The notes beneath the pieces were generated by a model. The model had not been told where the DNA came from, ran no database searches, and worked only from the letters and a program-made list of their open reading frames with translations. From Bidens hawaiensis (Eukaryota; Streptophyta; Magnoliopsida; Asterales; Asteraceae), in assembly GCA_021521415.1 (NCBI GenBank), contig JAIQDT010000191.1:2356001-2420000 (forward strand): a DNA stretch of 64,000 nt. The letters run 5' to 3'. Positions 56,338 through 64,000 of the stretch are shown in pieces. The position numbers and the translations under genes were made by a program. The stretch's first letter is position 1, and every line of letters begins with the position of its first letter.

Positions 56338-57528
56338 GGTATCAACATGATTCTCAGGAACATTCGACTCAAGCTGATGTGGTTGTTGCTGTAGGCTTGT
56401 TGTAGTAGTAGTTGTTGTTGTTGTTGAATCTTCATTGACCAGCACGCCTGGTCTTGGATCTTTCTTCCTTCGTTTACGTGGAATGATATCGGCGGCTGGT
56501 TCCTCGGGGGTGTCATCATCTTCATTTCCAGTGACTTCTTGAGGAGGCTTCAAGGCAGTCGACTGTTGTAGTTCTTTGAACTTCTCAAAATCTTTTAGTT
56601 GCTCAGCAGTCCGAGCTTTATCAGCTTCACGGTGTTCTATCTCTTTATCTTCATTATCAGAACTCATCTCAAGTGTAGCAGCACGCCTTTGAGCTGGCGC
56701 CACATGTTCTTCAGCAACTTGAGCTATAACCGGTACAGTCTCGGTTTCAACAAATCCGCCAAACTTGACTAAATCATGAAGGCCCTTATAAACAACCTTT
56801 GACCCTTTCCTGGACTGCTTCATAAATCCAAACGTATTGGGTCCCATCGAATTCATGTCCAATGTCTCTACATATTTAATAATGTCATTTTAATGTGAGT
56901 CAATAATCATCTGTAAAAATCAAGGATACATAAGAAACATCTCTTTCTTCTTTCCCTTCAAATAGCTCATCATCTCATCGAAAAAGAACTTGGAATAACT
57001 GTAATTCCAATCCATGATCAGAGCAACCACAACCGACATTTGTGTGTGGCTAATCTCATCGGAACCTCCTTTTCGTCCCCACACACACGTAAAGAATGTG
57101 TGTATCAAAAATCTCCAGTACCGGTGGAATAACTTCTTGATCGCTGGAGGATAGGATCCCTCGTAGCCAATTCTTGTAAGAACCTCTGAAACAACAGCAT
57201 TCGTGTATTCCGTTGGGTAATCAGATTGATCCCCAAATAAAAGAACCTCCCGTATGATGGCCTCTGTGATGACGACCGGCTTCTTTTGCACTTTAGAGTC
57301 TATAGACATAACTCCATATGGTCCTTGCTGGTTGATCGAAGAATTGTTCCAGAACTCGGTAATCGTCTTTTTGCAAATGATAGGATTTTCTCGTAGAGCG
57401 TGAGAAATCCGACAGGTGTTGAGACCAACAATCATAGACTTGAACTCCTTGTGAATCAGTGGTGGATCAAATAGGTAACCAGCTATATTATGAGTATCAA
57501 AAAATTTTAAAGGAGCCTGATCAGCCAT
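56338..57528 (-). pseudogene. Copia-C ORF3, N-terminal part
   Basis: Start ATG 57528-57526. N-terminal domain with FFDTHNIAGYLFD and SRIGY-type helices, then HRYWRFLIHTFF and KKKEMFLMYP, matching the MYPRFLQMI block of Copia-A/B ORF3. A stop (CGA to TGA type) near 56919 and another shortly after break the frame. The second segment has NTFGFMKQSRKG, an acidic/basic linker, a Thr homopolymer encoded by a GTT/GTA repeat (56395-56440) and KRRKKD. Gyp2 is inserted at 56337; removing the element and one TSD copy restores the same frame at 25120. Confidence 0.78.
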
Positions 57529-57530
57529 TA

Positions 57531-57555
57531 CTACAACAAATGAGTCAAGTTAGTA
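57531..57555 (-). promoter_or_regulatory. candidate 3' splice site before Copia-C ORF3
   Basis: TACTAAC (57549-57555), the ideal branch-point word, then a T-rich tract and TTGTAG ending at 57531, two bases before the ORF3 ATG. Confidence 0.62.
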
Positions 57556-57679
57556 AGTGTTTACAGAACTTGAATGACAATCACAACTTTAATAGCACAA
57601 ATTTTAACTTCTCAAACGTTAGGGACTTATTATGACAAAAAACAAATTATAAGGACCAAAATAGGATTAATAAAGTATT

Positions 57680-57950
57680 TCGATGGTTTTCTTTCCAAGG
57701 TGGCTGTTTTCTGTCCATGTTAAGTGATTTCGGTCAAAAATGGGTGTTCTCGGTCAACAGAAAATTATCTCTGTCCAGTCCCACCGAGAACAAGAGTTTT
57801 CGGTCATGGACAGGAGATCTCCGTCAACAGAAATCAACCGAGAACCCTTGGTCTGACCAAAAGTTTTCGGTCAACAAATCAGGGAAGCAACTCTTTGAAT
57901 CCAGCCTGGAAATACGTGTTGTCTTCTTCAGCAAGACCGAAAACTACATG
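57680..57950. repeat. inverted-repeat cluster upstream of ORF3 (Copia-C)
   Basis: At least eight copies of TTTTCGGTCA/TTCTCGGTCA and the inverse ACCGAGAAC or ACCGAAAAC. Same relative place as the GGCGAAGTT clusters of Copia-A and -B, but a different word. Confidence 0.75.
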
Positions 57951-59159
57951 AATCGAGAGATCTGCAAAAATATCTCAAGACCACAACACGATCTTAAGGC
58001 TACCATACTGGTCTTAATCAACAACTAATACGATGCACGTCCATCATTTGAATCAATGAACAATGATCCGAATAGTCATTTGAATCTCATCTCACACAAT
58101 CCAACTAATAATATTATCACAGTAGTGTCACGACCCACCATCCATAGATCTCTCACCTGGAATTTAACACAAGGAAGCTAGAAAGCAATATCATACTTGA
58201 TTAGTATTAGGGTTTTTGGCCGGATGAAAGTTTAGGGAGAGATGATATCAGTTGATGTTTGGAAATAATAGCAATAATTGCGGTTAGCAACCATTTATAT
58301 CACAAGCAATGTGGGCCTCGAACCCATAAAGATCCAAACCAGACGAGCCCAAGCATAAAATTAGCCCAATACCAAGTTCCAATGTATCCATTACACAGAA
58401 TCAAAGCCCAAAGCAGTTTAATCACATCAAATAAAGCCCAAATTGAACACATGTTTCGAGGAGAGTAGTTTTGAGATGAAAAAAAAGAGCAATATAAAAA
58501 TATACAAAATTTAACACAAACACAAATATTCTTGAAATATAATAAATATTGGGATCAAATTTCAGTTTTGATAGAACCACCACTTTTTATGAAAAGATCC
58601 GAACATGGAATCGTATTGCTTAAGGTGATGTCACGAGGATTCATGTTCAGCGTTATTGTGGCATAGAGAGACAGGTTGATAGCAGGTATAAAAACTTAGC
58701 ATGATTGTCATTGCGTTAGTGATATTGATTAGGTTCAGTTTGGCATAAAGATTAGATGAACATCACTTATGGACCTATGATGCCACCTATCTCTTCTCAA
58801 AGCGTATTTGGCTTTCCCCAGATAACCCCAATTTGACTCCAACCCCCTAGTTCTTGATCAAAATTGTTTAGGAAGCGACAAAACTTTGAGCTTTAAGCTT
58901 ATTGAAAGAAAACAACACAAATTATATACATACTTAACTACTCAACATCATTTTTATTTATTTATTTATTTATAAAGAACATGTAAGTCCCAAAACTGGA
59001 TCACTACAGTTAGATATCACAATATTTTTGGTGATCAAGACACTAACGGGCTCGTGTATGACTGAGTAATTGCTTTTTTGCCTATCATTAAGAGAGATGT
59101 ATATGGAGACATGCACATTTCTTCAAAATGACTCTCCACAGTAAGTTCAACATATTTAG
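57951..59159 (-). other. Copia-C spacer, part 1
   Basis: No gene recognised. Blocks shared with Copia-A/B spacers at about 58549-58620, 58660-58700, 58795-58840 and 59035-59120. A (TTTA)n run lies at 58954-58975. Confidence 0.65.
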
Positions 59160-62100
59160 TGTAACACCCCGTGACCGCAGCGGAAACGTAAACGGGATGC
59201 GACAGACACCTCTGATATCAACCACATTGTTTATAAAAAAAAATCGAATGTATTAATATACTTCAAAATTACATTGTCTCGTCTTTCATTATCGTCTAGG
59301 TGATACACACTTCATACAATACGATTCATAATTCTATCTGTTATAATGTATCCTAACGTCCAGCATGCAAAACTTACACACATCAAGCACTTAGCACGTA
59401 ATCAATCACTTTATCTTAGTTGTACCTGAAAAGCATGTGAGAAAACGGGTCAACTACGAATAGTTGGTGAGTTTCACAATTTTAGTAAACCATGATAAAT
59501 CCATATCATAACATAATATTATCTGGGGACACTGTCAACCCATAAATACATTTAATAACCTCTGGGAACTCTGTTACCCCAGAAACATACTTCCAATAAC
59601 CTCTGGGAACTCTGTTACCCCAGAAACACACTTCCAATAACCTCTGGGAACTCTGTTACCCCAGAAACACATTTATTAACCTCTGGGAACTCTGTTACCC
59701 CAGAAACATACTTCCAATAACCTCTGGGAACTCTGTTACCCCATAAACACATTTAATAACCTCTGGGAACTCTGTTACCCCAGAAACATACTTCCAATAA
59801 CCTCTGGGAACTCTGTTACCCCAGAAACTGTTGCGGGACCTTACAATATTAACAACTCAAACAATTACCATTTCAATACATTACCGTACGATTCCCGTAC
59901 ATTAAACATTATATAAATACATTCATTTCCATGCGTTCAGCACGTACTTAATCATTTTGATAAAAACATGCTTTCCGCCCCGGGAAAATATTTAAAACAG
60001 TTCAGTAAAAGGGGCTCGTGAAAACTCACCTTAGCACATGCAAGCAGGTAATAACAATCATTATCAATTAACACGTCCAATCTGTAATATGATCCCTACG
60101 ATCGTTATTATACAATTATTGTTTATATAATCTTTAACCTTATCAATCGGTACATCTGGGGACTCTGTTAACCCAGTACTGTACCTATTCTGGGGGCAAT
60201 GTTAACCCAGAAATACTTCTCCGGACTCAGATTGTTATGTCGTTTAGAGTTCCATGGTCATAATTTCTATTAGTCGTTTTCTCGTTTTGTGTGCCTAGCA
60301 CGAATATCTGTTTTATGTTTCAAAAATGAGTTTGGTCACACACGACCCGAAAATAGTGGTTGTCTGATAATTTAATTTAAAAAGTGAAATTATAGCTCGG
60401 TTTAGACGTCCCGATTGGCCGCGGGACCCGTTTCCGTCTTTGGCGTACCGGAACTGTTAAAATAGATTAAAATTACTCATTTATATGAAAATAGATCATT
60501 TTTAGGATTTTTATTCACCAGTCAGCTCGCTTATGCGAACTTCACCGGTTTACGCATTTAAGCTTTAAAAGTTTGTTTTTGCACAAATAATTATCCGTTT
60601 GATCTCGGATCTTGAAATTTTGCACAAATCACTTTTTGACAGTGGGGAATTTTATAAAAATATTTCCAGAATTAATTCTTATATTTAAAATTTATTTATC
60701 TATTTTTAAACATCATTTAACACCAAATATGTCGTAAATACGAAACGACTTTAGAAAAATCCCAAATTTTTCCTGGATGTCCCCTGCCATCCACATAGTC
60801 TCCTGTAATTTTTCCAGAACCAAAATCTTCTTTTACATGCCCTTTTTCCAAAACCGAGCTAGAAATCCCTAGAACTCGTTTAACCGAAAAGCCTACTTAG
60901 ACTTCTCCAACGGACCTCAAATTTTGTGTGTGACTTATACATGATATGAAAAGCTTATCTGAAATTTTCCAGAATTTTTCATGATATTTAACTATTTTTC
61001 ACCATTTTTAGCCAAAACTGAGCATTAAATTCACCAAATATTCATCCTTTATCCAAAAATTACCAAAAATTCACAGAACTCATAATTCCATGTGTTTAAC
61101 ACCTCTGTAAAATTTCGTGACCTAACTCTAAACGACCAACAATCTGTCCAAGAACACATACACCGACATAAACCGAATATACCTTTCGTTTTCCGCCACT
61201 ACAAGCTACAAACTCGTCTTTCCGCCTTATCTACCACTAAATACAGAGCCTACAAACAACATACCACAATACCAAAGAAGTTACACTCACGATCAAGCCA
61301 TTTCTTTCATGGTTACGGTTATGATACTAAAACAAAGATTTAACCGTAAAAATTCGTTTTTGACTCGTTTAACTCATTTCTTGGACCAAGATCCCTTGTA
61401 TAACTTGTATACATCACTTGATCATGCAAGAATCGGTTTCATCTCAGGTTTCCACCCATTTTTCATTTGAAACTTCATTTTCTTGAAAGAAAACTCAAGA
61501 AAGAACTATGAAAACGATTATATCTCGATCTTTACCTTGGTTCCTTGATTATAGACTTGGGTTTTTGTATGAAGGTTTGAAAGGTTGAGAGGATTTGGAC
61601 TTGGTTGAATGAGAAAAAAGAAAATGAATTGTGTTTTGGTGTCAAGTGGTCCGATCGGACATGGATGGAGGGTGGGGTGGGACCCACAAGTTCATTCATG
61701 GCCACACATTCGGATTACGCAATCTGGATAATGTTGTGGATAATCTGGTTCAGTTCGTTTTTCGGTTAAACGTTTAATTTGACTTAAAACGGTCGTTTTT
61801 CGGCTTTAAAAAAAAGAAATTTATATAAAACCGATCTAAAAACTTTAAAAACTTAAACCATGATGTTTATTAACTTAAAACATCATATCATTAATTATCG
61901 TGCATCTTTTTCGGCTTGATCGATCGTCTCTTGCTCGGTTTGGTATTAACGGTTTCGTTTAAGGTACAGACGTACCTTTAAATCGAACTTCTTTTTCTGT
62001 GCCGTAAATCACTTATCCCGAAGCTTTAATACTTCGTAGTCATTACTAAACATCATATATCTCGTCTATAATTGAACCCTCGATTCATTCGGGTTTCAAT

Positions 62101-62277
62101 AACTATCGATCGTTTGATCGCATATTCAATACGGTGAATCATATATTCACGTACAATCAATACAATGAACCATGTATTCTCGTATAATTGCCATGGTAAT
62201 TCATGTATCCGACATTACATATGACGTAGCTAACGCCTACCGGTTAGGGTATACTTGGTTTCGTCGGAATCGTTACA
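59160..62277 (-). mobile_element. Gyp3: solo gypsy-type LTR (3118 bp, TSD tttag)
   Basis: TGTAAC...GTTACA ends flanked by tttag (59155-59159 and 62278-62282), inserted in the Copia-C spacer. No internal region. The minus orientation is preferred: a TTTATATAAA box (near 61815-61825), donor-like AAG|GTAAAG (61536/61535), AAG|GTGAGT (60030/60029), a tandem hairpin array and TTTTCAG|GTAC (59426/59425) then follow in order, as in the Gyp1 and Gyp2 LTRs. ORF 61092-61343 is not supported by any domain. Confidence 0.8.
59523..59828. repeat. tandem array in Gyp3 LTR, eight ~40-bp units
   Basis: Seven good copies plus a divergent first copy, period 39-41 bp, each with CTGGG-N11-CCCAG. Further single modules with the same arms but other loops lie near 60158 and 60200. 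Confidence 0.9.
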
Positions 62278-62282
62278 TTTAG

Positions 62283-62901
62283 TTTATATCACTTCTACTG
62301 TTACGCATCATGAAAATATACCATACAAATCAATGACTGTTCCAGAGCCTTTTAAGCTTAATAACTTCACCCGTTAGGTACACAAAAACAATTTTTCTAT
62401 CATTTCCAAAGGTTGGATCAATTTTCATTTAAAAATATTTTGAGGCTTCAAAAAGCTGTTAACTGAATAGTCATATCATTTCCTAGAGAGTTACGGAAGG
62501 CACACATGTTAAGAAATCAGTACCCCAGTGACTCTTTAGCTTTCAGGTAAATGGCTATCCCGTAGAACCACAAGTGGTTAACGGGACCAAACAATTATGA
62601 GAGTACATGTCCCTCCAATTTAGAATTACCGGCATAATTTTATGTGAATGAACTGAAAACACAAAACACTTCACAATCGCCCTTATGAACCTACGAGTAG
62701 ATTACTGGACCAACCATATACAAGTATATGTCCTTCAAACATGAGCAACCGATATAATTTTAAGCGAGAGTGAATCTTGAAAACCACAATCAATTTTTTT
62801 TAATAATAATAAACACACACACACTCTTTTTGAATTTTTTAATTTTCTCCCCAAAATTTCTGCAAATTTAAAAACATGTACAAATTTATTCTCAATAAGA
62901 C
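62283..62901 (-). other. Copia-C spacer, part 2
   Basis: Continuation of the spacer after the Gyp3 solo LTR. Block 62283-62420 matches Copia-A/B. Hairpin CATATAC-AA-GTATATG at 62715-62730 and a T tract (62794-62801) before the pol stop. Confidence 0.65.
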
Positions 62902-64000
62902 TCAATCCTCGAAACGAAGCATTTTAAGAAAATTTACAAGCACATTAAATTTGACTGTTCTGAGCAGTTTTGTAAATAAGTCCGCAACATTATTATTAGT
63001 GTAAACTTGTTCAAGATGAATCAATTTTCGGTCGAAACAGTCACGAATAAAATGAATCTTAATATCGATGTGCTTGGTTTTAGATTGTTGAACCGGATTC
63101 TTAACAATTACAATGGCATCATCATTATCACAAAAGATAGGAGTGTCAAGAAATTCCAAACCGTAATCCAACAGTTGGTTTTGCAACCAGATAACCTATG
63201 AGCAGCAAGCTGATACAGCAATGTATTCAGCCTCAGCAGTTGACGTGGATACTGTTTGTTGTTTTTTGCATTTCCATGAGATAAGACGATCGCCCAAAAA
63301 CTGGCAGCCAACAGACGTGGATTTCCTGTCAATGTCATCTCCACCATAATTGCTATCAGTAAATGCATATAAATCAAAATCTAAGTTCTTGGGATACCAA
63401 AGACCTAACTTCGGTTGTCTCTTCAAATATCTAAAAATACCTTTAACAGTAGTTAAATGAGAGAGTTTAGGGTTAGCCTGAAAGCGAGCACACTGGCAGA
63501 TAATGAACATAATGTCATGACGACTGGCGGTGAGATACATCGGAGACCCGATCATCGATCGATAGTACGTTTGATCTACGGGACTCCCTTCCTGATCAGA
63601 TTTCAGGGGTGGTCTTTCCGCCATAGGAGTGGTAGCACTCTTGGAATCCTGAAACTCAAATTTTGTAAGCATATCTTCAACGTATTTCCTTGATGCAGCA
63701 AAATTCCCATCGAGCACTGACGAACCTGCAACCCCGAAAACGTTGTCATTTATACCGATGAGCTCATCTCAAATCTTTTCTTCATTACTTCTTCAAATTC
63801 TGTACACAACTCAACACTAGTGGATCCAAAAATGATGTCATCCACATAAATTTAAACCATAATCAAATCCTTCCTGACACTTTTAAGGAACAGAGTTTGA
63901 TCAATGGTTCCCCGTATATAACCATGACCAAGAAGATGAGCTTTCAGCGTAGCATACCACGCCCAAGGAGCCTAATGAAGCACATACAACGCTTTGTCTA
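62902..64000 (-). pseudogene. Copia-C pol: RT and RNase H, 5' part outside window
   Basis: RNase H with AFTDSNYGG and AEAEYIAVS, linked to TKHIDIKIHFIRDC and ending MLRFED at 62902. RT with the YVDDIIFGS core near 63820-63850 and SPMYLTASRHDIMF. Stops near 63190, 63718, 63850 and 63975 interrupt the frame. Clearly diverged from the Copia-A/B enzymes, so a different copia family. Confidence 0.85.

Larger units (their letters stand above)
23464..64000 (-). mobile_element. Copia-C: Sirevirus-like copia element split by nested insertions, 5' end outside window
   Basis: The 3' LTR is at 23464-23793, the ORF3 parts at 23822-25125 and 56338-57528, the spacer at 57529-62901, and the RT-RNase H remnant from 62902 to the right edge. 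Gyp2 (25126-56337) is inserted in ORF3 and the Gyp3 solo LTR (59160-62277) in the spacer. Removing both leaves about 6.2 kb of Copia-C here. The left flank cttga (23459-23463) is one half of the expected TSD. Coding parts have several stops, so it is older than Copia-B. Confidence 0.82.

Noticed and set aside
59523..59828. CRISPR-like or satellite array
   Set aside because: Period 39-41 bp without unique spacers, lying inside a solo LTR; not a separate locus.

Overview
The window is plant nuclear DNA made almost entirely of nested LTR retrotransposons; I see no intact host gene. A eudicot is suggested by initiator-Met-tRNA primer sites in every element, TATA-box LTR promoters, a chromodomain Ty3/gypsy element and Sirevirus-like Ty1/copia elements with an extra gene after pol. 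From memory that extra gene is common in Asteraceae assemblies (lettuce, sunflower, Artemisia, Tanacetum), so I lean to Asteraceae; this is inference. Element names below are my own labels.

Layout, left to right. (1) 1-6154: Copia-A (minus strand), an internally deleted copia element whose 3' end lies off the left edge. It is inserted in Gyp5 (plus strand, 6160-12582), a decayed gypsy remnant with gag, a gap and a 3' LTR. A solo LTR of the Gyp2 family (7840-10026, TSD gagga) sits inside Gyp5. (2) 12583-17435: a small fossil gene fragment split by a non-coding copia-type element, TR-D (12944-15889), followed by a Helitron-like end and an A/T-rich foldback element. (3) 17436-19733: a second Gyp2-family solo LTR (TSD tttag), then about 3.2 kb of A/T-rich DNA without genes. 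(4) 22941-64000: a Russian doll. The Gyp4 LTR (from 22941) holds Copia-C (23464 to beyond the window). Copia-C holds Gyp2 (25126-56337) and the Gyp3 solo LTR (59160-62277). Gyp2 holds Gyp1 (27229-36400) in its 3' LTR and Copia-B (36886-49337) in its pol. Target-site duplications support the junctions.

Gyp1 is the only element that looks competent: both LTRs are 2234 bp with four differences by eye, one open 1480-codon gag-pol, and an intact primer site, polypurine tract and TSD. All the others carry stops, frameshifts or deletions.

The most interesting structures are non-coding. (a) The copia elements carry a third gene (ORF3) after pol, and in all three copies a consensus 3' splice site with a CTAAC branch point lies two bases before its ATG. 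This suggests a spliced subgenomic mRNA, as for retroviral env. (b) Clusters of inverted repeats lie in the leader, the LTR and just before ORF3; the word is GGCGAAGTT/AACTTCGCC in Copia-A and -B and a different word in Copia-C. (c) The gypsy LTRs share an intron-like layout, with donors GTAnG and GTGAGT and a CAG acceptor. In the same slot each LTR type holds a different tandem array of hairpins, with compensatory changes in Gyp1 and Gyp2. The layout of structure, rather than its sequence, appears to be conserved.
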